Source: CAZGVW01 sp964529265 (lineage in GTDB: Bacteria; Planctomycetota; Phycisphaerae; Phycisphaerales; UBA1924). From it: 8,153 bases of DNA. Under the pieces are notes generated by a model that was not told the origin of the DNA, made no database searches, and saw nothing but the letters and a program-made list of their open reading frames with translations. The stretch is from positions 1 to 8,153 of the forward strand of contig CAZGVW010000195.1 in assembly GCA_964529265.1 (NCBI GenBank). Direction: 5' to 3'. A program made the translations under genes and the position numbers. The stretch's first letter is position 1; the number at the start of each line of letters is the position of its first letter. Below, piece by piece: positions 1 to 6,355 of the stretch.

Positions 1-1140
1 GGCTCGAGGTCCAGTGGGCCGACCTGATGAACCCATGGCGCCGCCGCGTGCCGTGGCTGTACGAGCATGCGCGGCATTGGTGGCGCACCGACAAGGCGTG
101 GGGGACGGCGATCCGGGCGCTGATTCCGTGGTGGTTCTGGAAACAGGTGGACGTACTCACGCGCGTATCGCGCTCGCGGCTTCTCCTCTGGTTTCCGCTC
201 TGCGTCCTGTGCGCCGTCATTCCATGCTTCCTTGTGGGCGGCGGCATCGCGGCGATCAGGCTCGCCAGGCCCATCGCGACACTCCCCATCGTCTGGGTCT
301 ACGACTCGACCGGGCGCCAGATGTGTGAGGCCCCCGCCCGGACCGGACTCGATACTGGGCATCACAACGTGGAAGGGCCCGGTCGACATCCTGATCAGCG
401 CCAGGGCCGAAAGACGCCCACGAGCCGAACAGACCGTCGCCGGAACAATCGCCATCGTCGAGGAGTGGCATGTCGATGAGTGGCACATGGTGGCGCCACG
501 CAATGAGCCGTGGGACTACGGGCCGAAGAAGGTGGATGGCATTCCGACGTGGGATTACATCGCCGTCCTCCGGCGCGACTTCATGCCGAGATCCCGGTAC
601 GCGCTCATCGGAACGGCGCGCTCGTTCCTCGGTGTGCTTTCTGTGGGCTGGTGGGACTCGAAGCGAGGCACGTCGCCCGCGACGCTGATCTTTGTTTCGG
701 GATTCCCGATGGGCGCGGCCATCGTCCTCCTGGCGGCGCCCTCCGAGTGGCGCCGGGCTCGCGTCCGCACTGTTCACGCGCTTCGGATTGCATCGTGGTC
801 GCTCGCGCCGATTCCGATCCTTCTCGCCTTGCGATGTCTGTCGTGGATATGGACCGCGGTTGGTTGGGAGATCAACTGGCGACTCGCGCCGGTCGGTCGC
901 TGGTCGCCCTCAATACGCACCCCGTCTTTGCCGGAACGAATCATCCTGGGTCAGCATGAAGCGGTGACGATGCTTCTGCTCGCAGTATGGCTTCCGGTGT
1001 TCTGGTGGTGCGCGCTCCACCACGGGGTCAAGTTGTCTCGCCCGTTCTTTCTGTGGCTCTTCGTGTCGATCGCCGGCCTCGCCGCCGGACTGCTCGCCCT
1101 CACGCTCCTGCCCGCCCAATCCTGGGAGTCAATCGCCTGA
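1..1140 (+). CDS. Zinc-ribbon multi-pass membrane protein, 5' partial, apparently frameshifted
   Basis: Function unknown. The window starts inside the gene: the first bases read (G)-L-E-V-Q-W-A-D-L and align with C-G-L-D-F-A-W-A-N-L just after the zinc ribbon of the downstream paralog, so the ribbon lies upstream of base 1. The N-terminal part reads in the frame of base 3 (PWLYEHARHWW, IPWWFWKQV, then a membrane segment at about 177-258). From about 340 onward the paralog-like sequence is in the frame of base 1, ending with TGA at 1138-1140. That part has the shared block APSEWRRARVRTVHALR, a following SLAP, and about four more membrane segments, including one with FWWCAL. The change of frame falls near the C-run at 331-335; removing one C gives a continuous CEAPPGPDSILGI reading. 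Either the gene is a recent pseudogene or the base is a sequencing or assembly error. Gene identity as a paralog of the next gene is sure; intactness is not. Confidence 0.75.
331..340 (+). other. Probable +1 frameshift site in a C-run
   Basis: Five C at 331-335 followed by GCCCG. Upstream, paralog-like protein sequence is in the frame of base 3; downstream it is in the frame of base 1, so one base is in excess. Deleting one C restores a single open frame through 1140. The exact base cannot be fixed: any indel between about 320 and 350 would serve. No slippery heptamer or downstream pseudoknot of a programmed frameshift was recognised. Confidence 0.6.
1124..1128 (+). promoter_or_regulatory. 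Ribosome binding site deciding a CTG start
   Basis: GGGAG lies 8 bases before CTG at 1137, inside the last codons of the upstream gene. There is no ATG, GTG or TTG in this frame between here and the zinc ribbon, and the next start upstream (ATG at 987) lies deep in the overlapping gene. The site therefore supports 1137 as the start of the downstream paralog. Confidence 0.55.
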
Positions 1141-2381
1141 CCGTCACGCCCTCGTCAACCCAATCCCCCTCCTGCCCCCGCTGCGGCTACGACCTCTCCG
1201 GCGCCGCCGCCGCGTGGCCTGACGGCCAGTGCCCGATGGAGGGCAAGTGCAGCGAGTGCGGGCTCGATTTCGCGTGGGCCAACCTCCTCAGCCCGCAACT
1301 GCGCCGGCAGCCCTGGCTCTATGAGCACGCGAAGCGATGGTGGAGTCTCGGCCCCCTCCTGCGCACATTCATCGAATCCCTCATGCCCTGGCGCTTCTGG
1401 CGGCTTGTGCGAGTGCACCACCAGGTGCGGCCGAATCGGCTGGTGATATGGCTCCTGCTCGTCCCGCTTCTCATCGCGCTCACGACGACGAGCGTGTCGT
1501 ACAGCATTGTCGAAGCGCTCATTTCGCTTCCGGCGCCGACGCGCATCAGCGCGATAATGAGCCATCCGAATCGCACCGTCCTTCGCACAGGCAAGGATGG
1601 CGTGACGATGCCCGATGGGCGCGTGACACTTCCCCTGCCTCCCTCCGGTGGATGGACAAGCCACACAGTCGGCGACGATCTTGTCGTGCTCATGGACTCC
1701 ACCGCGCCGGCGCGGCGCATCGCCATGCCACGAGGGCTCACGCGAGATACACCGATCGATCCACGCTGGTTGTTCGATCCCGGCTTCCCATATGACGTGT
1801 TCATCAGGGTGTGGCGCGGGCCCGCGTGGAGTGCGCCGCCCGGCTTGCGGGGCGAGGCGCTCTGCAGCGCCTTTGCGCCTGCCACATTCGAGCACCTCGG
1901 AGAAGGGGCAGGCGTCAGGGTGGCAGCCCTGTTCATCCTCCTCCCCGCTGCATTCTCCCTGTGCGCCGCACTGGTCATCCTCGTAGCGCCGTCTCACTGG
2001 CGCCGCGCTCGCGTGCGCCCTGTGCACTTGCTCCGCGCAACCGCGCATTCGCTCGCGCCCGCCGTCATCCTGTACTTCGCCTTTTGCGCCTGCTCGACCA
2101 CGCTGTTCGTGTCGATCGTGCACGGGCGGTTCACCCGTCCATCGGGTTTTTCACCGCTTGCGGAGAGCGCGCGCAGCGCGACCGATCTCATTTTCATTCA
2201 GCGGCCCCCCCTCCTCACCCTCGCCATCCTCGCCTGGCTCTGCGCCTTCTGGTGGTTCGCCCTCCGCCGCGGCCTGGAACTGAAGAACGCGACCCTCCTC
2301 TGGCTCTTCGCCTGCCTCGCCGGCGGCGCGGGCGCCGCCAACCTCCTTGTCATCATCTCCATCCTCCGCATGAACCTCTGA
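1137..2381 (+). CDS. Zinc-ribbon multi-pass membrane protein (intact paralog)
   Basis: Function unknown; 414 residues if started at CTG 1137. The N-terminus carries a zinc ribbon: C13-x2-C16 in CPRCGYDLSG, and C38-x2-C41 in CSECGL, with an extra C32. A cytosolic stretch with PWLYEHAKRWW and MPWRFWRLV follows. About five membrane segments come next: residues about 102-122, then after a long loop (about 123-265, probably exported) four more in the C-terminal third, split by the conserved basic block APSHWRRARVRPVHLLR and SLAP. A FWWFALRRG motif sits in the fourth. The same blocks in the same order occur in the upstream gene, so the two arose by tandem duplication. The start is chosen because CTG overlaps the upstream TGA as CTGA and has GGGAG 8 bases before it; the longer frame from ATG 987 would overlap the neighbour by 154 bases and encode an arginine-rich shadow. 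Zinc ribbons of this type at the head of membrane proteins are common in planctomycetes as I recall, but their role is not known to me. Confidence 0.85.
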   Translation: MTVTPSSTQSPSCPRCGYDLSGAAAAWPDGQCPMEGKCSECGLDFAWANLLSPQLRRQPWLYEHAKRWWSLGPLLRTFIESLMPWRFWRLVRVHHQVRPNRLVIWLLLVPLLIALTTTSVSYSIVEALISLPAPTRISAIMSHPNRTVLRTGKDGVTMPDGRVTLPLPPSGGWTSHTVGDDLVVLMDSTAPARRIAMPRGLTRDTPIDPRWLFDPGFPYDVFIRVWRGPAWSAPPGLRGEALCSAFAPATFEHLGEGAGVRVAALFILLPAAFSLCAALVILVAPSHWRRARVRPVHLLRATAHSLAPAVILYFAFCACSTTLFVSIVHGRFTRPSGFSPLAESARSATDLIFIQRPPLLTLAILAWLCAFWWFALRRGLELKNATLLWLFACLAGGAGAANLLVIISILRMNL

Positions 2382-2400
2382 GCCGCTGCCTTCCTGGTGG

Positions 2401-2419
2401 CCCGGCTCTCCGAGCCGGG
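2401..2419 (+). terminator. Strong GC hairpin after the membrane-protein pair
   Basis: CCCGGCTC and GAGCCGGG form a perfect 8-base stem around a 3-base TCC loop, 19 bases after the stop at 2381. No T-run follows on either strand, so it is not a classic intrinsic terminator. It could end transcription weakly, protect an mRNA 3' end, or be a REP-like palindrome. Confidence 0.35.
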
Positions 2420-2462
2420 TCTCCTGCGCCCACACCACCCACGCGCTGATACGATCCCCTGC

Positions 2463-2518
2463 CCGTATTCCGTATTCCGTATTCCGTATTCCGTATTCCG
2501 TATCCCGCACTCCGCACG
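2463..2518 (+). repeat. Heptanucleotide tandem array (CCGTATT)
   Basis: Five perfect copies of CCGTATT (2463-2497) are followed by three degenerate units: CCGTATC, CCGCACT and CCGCACG. The array sits 22 bases before the glyA ATG. It has no stop codon in any frame on either strand, so it falsely lengthens the glyA frame back to 2397 (peptide PYSVFRIPYSVFRI). Such arrays change copy number by replication slippage. Confidence 0.9.
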
Positions 2519-2540
2519 CTCCGCTTCAAGGCCTCCACAC

Positions 2541-3848
2541 ATGCCCCACGACCCCATCTCCGACGCCGTCCTCGACCTTCTCCGCGAGCAGGACCCCGAT
2601 GTCGCCGAGTGCATCCGCCTCGAGCGCGATCGACAGGCCTCCACCATCGAACTCATCGCGTCGGAGAACCACGTCTCCCCCGCCGTCACGCACGCGATGG
2701 GCACGTGCCTCACCAACAAGTACGCCGAGGGCTACCCCGGCGCGCGCTACTACGGCGGCTGCGAGTTCCACGACCGCATCGAAACCATCGCCCGCGACCG
2801 CGCCAAGCAGCTTTTCGGATGCCGCTTCGCCAACGTGCAGCCCCACTCCGGCGCGCAGGCCAACATGGCCGCGTTCATGGCCGCGATGAATCCCGGAGAC
2901 ACCTTCGCCTCACTCGTCCTGAAAGACGGCGGTCACCTCAGCCACGGCATGGGGATCAACTTCTCGGGAATCTTCTACAACCCGGTCCACTATCCCCTCC
3001 ACTACGACGACAAGCACCCGGATTTCGAGCGCATCGATTACGACGCCGTGCGCAGCGTCGCGAAGGAGCACAAGCCGAAGATCCTCCTCTGCGGCTACTC
3101 CGCCTATCCGCGCACCATCGACTTTGCGCGCTTCCGGAAGATCGCCGATGAAGTTGGCGCGCTCCTCGTCGCCGATATCGCGCACATCGCCGGCCTCTGC
3201 GCCACCGGCGCGCACCCGAGCCCCTTCCCGCACGCGCACATCGTCACCACCACCACGCACAAGACGCTCCGCGGCCCCCGCGGCGGGCTGATCCTCAGCA
3301 ACGACGAGGAACTTGCGAAGAAGATCGATAAGGCCCTCTTCCCCGGCGTCCAGGGCGGACCGCTCATGCACATCATCGGCGCCCAGGCCGTGGCGCTCGG
3401 CGAAGCTCTGCGCCCCGAGTTCAAGGACTACTGCCGCCGCATCGTTCAGAACGCCAGGGCCCTCGCCGCGGCTCTCCAGAAGCGCCGCTACCGCATCACC
3501 TCCGGCGGAACCGAGAATCATTTGATGCTGGTGGACCTCCGCGCCCGCGACGAAAACCTCACCGGCGCCGATGCGGAGAAATGGCTCGAAGCCGCGGGCA
3601 TCATCACGAACAAGAACGGCATCCCCAAGGATCCGCGCCCGCCCCGCGTCACCAGCGGCCTCCGCCTCGGAACCCCCGCCACCACCACCCGCGGCTTCGG
3701 CGAGCGCGAAATGGACCAGATCGCCGCGTGGATCGATCGCGTCCTCGGGGCCAAAGGCGACGATTCCGAAACCCGCCGCGTCCGAAGCGAAGTCCGCGAA
3801 CTGTGCGAGGCGTTCCCAGTCTGGGGCGAAACCGCGGCGGCGCGCTAA
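2541..3848 (+). CDS. glyA: Serine hydroxymethyltransferase
   Basis: Cytosolic pyridoxal-phosphate enzyme that interconverts serine plus tetrahydrofolate with glycine plus 5,10-methylene-tetrahydrofolate, the main source of one-carbon units. The 435-residue product is slightly longer than the E. coli enzyme (417). Visible family landmarks in order: STIELIASEN (34-43), LTNKYAEGYPGARYYGG (57-73, with the catalytic Glu63), SGAQAN (103-108), the cofactor pair D212 and H215 in VADIAH, the Schiff-base lysine K241 in TTTTHKTLRGPRGG, VQGGP (270-274), and R375 in TSGLRLGTPA, which binds the substrate carboxylate. Nothing essential is missing. ATG 2541 is chosen because it gives the normal N-terminus of the family and has AAGG at 2528-2531; the open frame continues upstream to 2397 only because it runs through the heptanucleotide array. 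No glycine, SAM or folate riboswitch was recognised upstream. Codons mostly end in C. The stop overlaps that of the convergent gene. Confidence 0.97.
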   Translation: MPHDPISDAVLDLLREQDPDVAECIRLERDRQASTIELIASENHVSPAVTHAMGTCLTNKYAEGYPGARYYGGCEFHDRIETIARDRAKQLFGCRFANVQPHSGAQANMAAFMAAMNPGDTFASLVLKDGGHLSHGMGINFSGIFYNPVHYPLHYDDKHPDFERIDYDAVRSVAKEHKPKILLCGYSAYPRTIDFARFRKIADEVGALLVADIAHIAGLCATGAHPSPFPHAHIVTTTTHKTLRGPRGGLILSNDEELAKKIDKALFPGVQGGPLMHIIGAQAVALGEALRPEFKDYCRRIVQNARALAAALQKRRYRITSGGTENHLMLVDLRARDENLTGADAEKWLEAAGIITNKNGIPKDPRPPRVTSGLRLGTPATTTRGFGEREMDQIAAWIDRVLGAKGDDSETRRVRSEVRELCEAFPVWGETAAAR

Positions 3849-5122
3849 CACGCCCCCCACGCGCCCAGCAGCGCGGCGAGATCGCCGGCGCCCACGACGC
3901 CGTTGCCATCCAGATCGGCCGGGGCGCCGGCGCCGCTTCCCCATGCGCCGAGCAGCGCGGCGAGGTCGGATGCGCCCACCACGCCGTCGCCATCGAGATC
4001 GCCGGCGCAGGGGCATGTCGCCGGTTCGCCCGCGGCGGTCAATCGCACGCTCCAGCCGGTCCAGAGGCCGCTGTCGTCCGCGACGAGATCCTCCACCATC
4101 AGCGTCCAGTCGCCGCTGGAATCGAGGCCGTCGAACACGGCGAGGGCGCCCGCCGCGCCGCCGGCGCCGAACGCAGGTTTGATCGTTCCCGTCACCGGCT
4201 GGGGCCCGCAGGCGACGGTGATTCCCTCGTCATCGAACACCACGTTCAGGCCGCGCTCGCTGAGGCAGCCGCGGTTCCAGAGGATGGCGCTGCGCCCGCC
4301 GTGCATGAGCGTGATGCGCAGGTCGCCGATCGATGTGTGCGACGGAATCGAGATTCCGACGTTGATATCGCCCACAGTGAACGAATCCGGCACGGGAATC
4401 GTCGAAATCGCGATTCCGGGGTTCGGAATCGGGAACGAGAGGCTCACGGAATGCGCCTGCGTCGCGCCCATCGTCCCCGCGATGCTCGTGAACGGCCCGA
4501 GATACGCCCCGCCCATCGCCGCGCACGAATCCGCGCCTGTGATCACGATTTCATCGCCGATGCAGCACGCGCCGGGGGTTTCATCCACGCACTCATTCAG
4601 CCGCGGTTCGCACGGAACGCCGTCGGACGTGACCGAAATCACGAAATCGCCCACAGAAGCGCCCGAACCGTGCACCAGAATGAGATAGGCGCGCCCGGCC
4701 TCGCTGCACCACGACACTTCCGATTGAATCGGCGGCCCGCCGCCGCCCGGGACGGCGCAGGTGTCGTCCGCCGCCTCGATGCACGTCAACGTGGCGCATC
4801 CGCCGCAGAACACGCTCAATCTGGTGTCAAAATCCACCTGCGTGCGCTTGCCGCACAATGACGCCGTGATCGTGGATCCATCGCCGATGACGCGATACCA
4901 CACGCCCGGCGCGCTCTGCGCCGCGCCGCAGGTCGCCGCCCAGGCGTCGATGGTCGCCATGGCGGTGGAATCGCCACCGTCACCCGGGAGGGGGAGCGTG
5001 ACGGCCTCGTAGCAGCCGTCATTGGCGGGGCGCTGCGCGTGCGCGGCGGAGGCGCAGAAGAGCGCGGCGGCGATAGTCAGGATTGTGGCGCCGAGGCGGC
5101 GGAATATCGTCGTCGAGGACAT
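3845..5122 (-). CDS. Secreted protein: PPC-like domain, P domain, paired dockerin-like repeats
   Basis: Exported protein of 425 residues; function unknown. A signal peptide (basic RR at 8-9, hydrophobic 10-25, AHA cleavage after A29) leads to a beta-sandwich resembling the bacterial pre-peptidase C-terminal type (about 34-170: NDGC, GVWYRV, FDTRLSVFCGGC, DDTC, YLILVHG). A short Cys-rich link follows (GACCIG at 184-189, C200). Residues about 220-363 look like a P/Homo B domain of proprotein convertases (SIGDLRITLMHGG, ILWNRG, then SGDWTLMVEDLVADDSG and W355-G-W-S-V). The C-terminus has two EF-hand-like repeats: D375/D377/D379/D386 and D403/D405/N407/D414, each ending in DLAALLGAWG, with C370 and C372 before and C425 as the last residue. 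No protease domain is present. The start has GGGAG (5131-5135) at 8-base spacing. It follows the other secreted gene by 100 bases on the same strand. Domain calls are by eye. Confidence 0.88.
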   Translation of the reverse strand: MSSTTIFRRLGATILTIAAALFCASAAHAQRPANDGCYEAVTLPLPGDGGDSTAMATIDAWAATCGAAQSAPGVWYRVIGDGSTITASLCGKRTQVDFDTRLSVFCGGCATLTCIEAADDTCAVPGGGGPPIQSEVSWCSEAGRAYLILVHGSGASVGDFVISVTSDGVPCEPRLNECVDETPGACCIGDEIVITGADSCAAMGGAYLGPFTSIAGTMGATQAHSVSLSFPIPNPGIAISTIPVPDSFTVGDINVGISIPSHTSIGDLRITLMHGGRSAILWNRGCLSERGLNVVFDDEGITVACGPQPVTGTIKPAFGAGGAAGALAVFDGLDSSGDWTLMVEDLVADDSGLWTGWSVRLTAAGEPATCPCAGDLDGDGVVGASDLAALLGAWGSGAGAPADLDGNGVVGAGDLAALLGAWGAC

Positions 5123-5222
5123 GGCGGTGTCTCCCGAACCCCCACGAACCGAGATAGGCGGAAATCTCTCTCTTTCGCGTCAATCGTATCGAAAGGCGCC
5201 GCAATTCCAAGAGTCTTGGTGA

Positions 5223-6008
5223 TTATGGGCATGGCCCCCACGCGCCGAGTAGCAAAGCGAGGTCGCCAGCGCCAACGTCTCCCGAACCGTCGAGGTCAGC
5301 CGCGGGGTTGGCGGTTCCCCACGCGCCCAGGACGAGGGCGAGGTCGGCGGCGCTGACGGCGCCATCGCCATCGAGGTCGCCGGGGCAGTTCGGCGCGGGA
5401 ATTCCGGTGGCGCGGATCAAAAACGCGCCCGGGAAGATGACAAACTGCGTGTCATCCATGCGCGTGAAGAACGGCGCGCTGCCGAGGTCGTTGGCAATGG
5501 TCTTGATGTCCGGCGCGTAGAAAAACCACGAGCGATCGGCGCGGGCGTTGGTGTCCACCGCCGCGGGGCGATCCTCGCCGCCGAAGAGGAATGCGCTGAC
5601 GCCGACGAAGAAGCCGCCGGAGACCTGCGTGGGCGGGATTTCGACGTGGTTGAACACGTTTCCGCCGAGAACGCCCGGAACGGTGGTGACGGAAGCGAGC
5701 GGAACGCCATCGGTGGGATCGAAATCGTCGTTCGGATCTTCGAAGAGCCAGAACGTGGTGGGGCGATCGGGGTCGAAGGTGGGGCCGAAGGCGACGGAGA
5801 CGGTGGTGATGACTTCGGCGCCGGGTTCGACCTCGAAGTAGTTGATCCAGAGCATGTCGGGATCGAAGGTGGAAGGCGGGCCCTGGTTGGTGTTGGAGGC
5901 GCCATCGTCCCAGAGGTATTGGAAGGGTGCGCCGGCGAACGCGGCGGCGGCGAGGGCGAGGGCGCAAGCGAGGAACGCGAGCAGCGTGCGCGTGATCGGC
6001 GTGGTCAT
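5223..6008 (-). CDS. Small secreted protein with paired dockerin-like repeats
   Basis: Exported protein of 261 residues, unknown function. The signal peptide is clear: R7, hydrophobic 8-24, likely cleavage after AFA at residue 25. The body (about 26-205) is rich in aromatic and beta-prone stretches (FQYLWDDG, MLWINYFEVEPGAEVITTVSVAFG, TTFWLFEDPNDDFD, GGFFVGVSAFLFGGEDR) and looks like one beta-sandwich; I do not recognise a named family. The tail has two EF-hand-like repeats, D211/D213/D215/D222 and D238/D240/S242/D249, each ending in LGAWG, flanked by C208 and C260. The open frame runs on upstream to 6764, but that part is the antisense shadow of the next gene; ATG at 6006-6008 is chosen for its signal peptide and strong ribosome site. 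The signal peptide plus shared tail suggest the same destination as the neighbouring secreted protein. Confidence 0.87.
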   Translation of the reverse strand: MTTPITRTLLAFLACALALAAAAFAGAPFQYLWDDGASNTNQGPPSTFDPDMLWINYFEVEPGAEVITTVSVAFGPTFDPDRPTTFWLFEDPNDDFDPTDGVPLASVTTVPGVLGGNVFNHVEIPPTQVSGGFFVGVSAFLFGGEDRPAAVDTNARADRSWFFYAPDIKTIANDLGSAPFFTRMDDTQFVIFPGAFLIRATGIPAPNCPGDLDGDGAVSAADLALVLGAWGTANPAADLDGSGDVGAGDLALLLGAWGPCP

Positions 6009-6015
6009 GGCGAAT

Positions 6016-6022
6016 CTCCTCC
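6016..6022 (-). promoter_or_regulatory. Ribosome binding site fixing the start of the small secreted protein
   Basis: On the minus strand GGAGGAG ends 7 bases before ATG 6008. It settles the start against the long upstream extension of the same frame. Confidence 0.75.
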
Positions 6023-6121
6023 TTCTGCGGAAATGCGGCTGGGTCCCGGAGGCCTCCCCGCCGGGGCGCGAGGAGGCGGGACGATGGTACGGGGCGGGGC
6101 AAGAGGTTGGAAGAGGAAAAT

Positions 6122-6158
6122 GCGCAGTGACGGTGAAATGGCGCACAGAACGCGTCAC
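6122..6158 (+). repeat. 37-base palindromic repeat, copy 1
   Basis: Matches 6239-6275 at 31 of 37 positions without gaps; the first 16 bases (GCGCAGTGACGGTGAA) are identical. Within and just past the copy, AGTGACG and CGTCACT are a perfect 7-base inverted pair, so the unit could fold with these as the base of a stem. Confidence 0.8.
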
Positions 6159-6238
6159 TGTGGACACGTCGGAGGGGGTAGGTGGCAGATGGCGGACGGT
6201 AGACGGGGAAAGGCAGGGGGGCGCGGCGCGCGAGAGTG

Positions 6239-6275
6239 GCGCAGTGACGGTGAATGGGCGCGCAAAGGGCGTCAC
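6239..6275 (+). repeat. 37-base palindromic repeat, copy 2
   Basis: Second copy of the repeat at 6122, 117 bases further on in the same orientation. The terminal inverted pair GTGACG / CGTCAC is kept (6 bases) while the six mismatches lie inside, as expected if the stem is what is conserved. Confidence 0.8.
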
Positions 6276-6280
6276 AAGGC

Positions 6281-6310
6281 GACCCTCGCTTGCGCTTCGG
6301 GCTCGTCGGG
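6281..6310 (+). repeat. 30-base dispersed repeat, copy 1
   Basis: 27 of 30 bases match 7797-7826, with the first 20 identical (it contains CTCGCTTGCGCTTCGG). It lies 46 bases before the anchored-protein gene. On the minus strand it would read PKRKRG, a peptide I recall from many spurious planctomycete reading frames. Confidence 0.85.
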
Positions 6311-6355
6311 CGGGCGTGTTGCGCCAACGAGTGGAGCGCCTAGGGTGGGGGCGTG

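Larger units (their letters stand above)
6009..6352. other. Repeat-rich divergent intergenic region, no gene seen
   Basis: This 344-base gap separates the minus-strand secreted gene from the plus-strand anchored-protein gene, so it must hold both promoters; no convincing -35/-10 pair could be picked. It contains two copies of a 37-base repeat with inner palindromes and one copy of a 30-base dispersed repeat. Open frames crossing it on both strands are arginine/proline/glycine-rich and lack credible starts, so I regard them as spurious. Confidence 0.7.

Noticed and set aside
987..1136. In-frame extension of the second membrane-protein gene to ATG 987
   Set aside because: It lies wholly inside the upstream gene's coding sequence, encodes an arginine/proline-rich shadow, and lacks the zinc ribbon's usual short leader; CTG 1137 has better context.
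1155..2123. Minus-strand frame of 322 codons
   Set aside because: Antisense shadow of the intact membrane-protein gene; composition is rich in Arg, Gly, Glu and His with no recognisable domain.
2397..2540. Upstream extension of glyA
   Set aside because: It is open only because the hairpin and the heptanucleotide array lack stops; the family N-terminus starts at the 2541 ATG.
2910..4016. Minus-strand frame of 368 codons
   Set aside because: Antisense of glyA plus a different frame of the secreted gene; low-complexity Arg/Gly/Val protein with no motif.
3581..4861. Plus-strand frame of 426 codons
   Set aside because: Overlaps both glyA and the secreted gene; arginine- and histidine-rich shadow, whereas the minus-strand frame has a signal peptide and domains.
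5207..5219. Inverted repeat CCAAG-AGT-CTTGG after the small secreted gene as a terminator
   Set aside because: Only five base pairs and no T-run on the transcribed strand; too weak to call.
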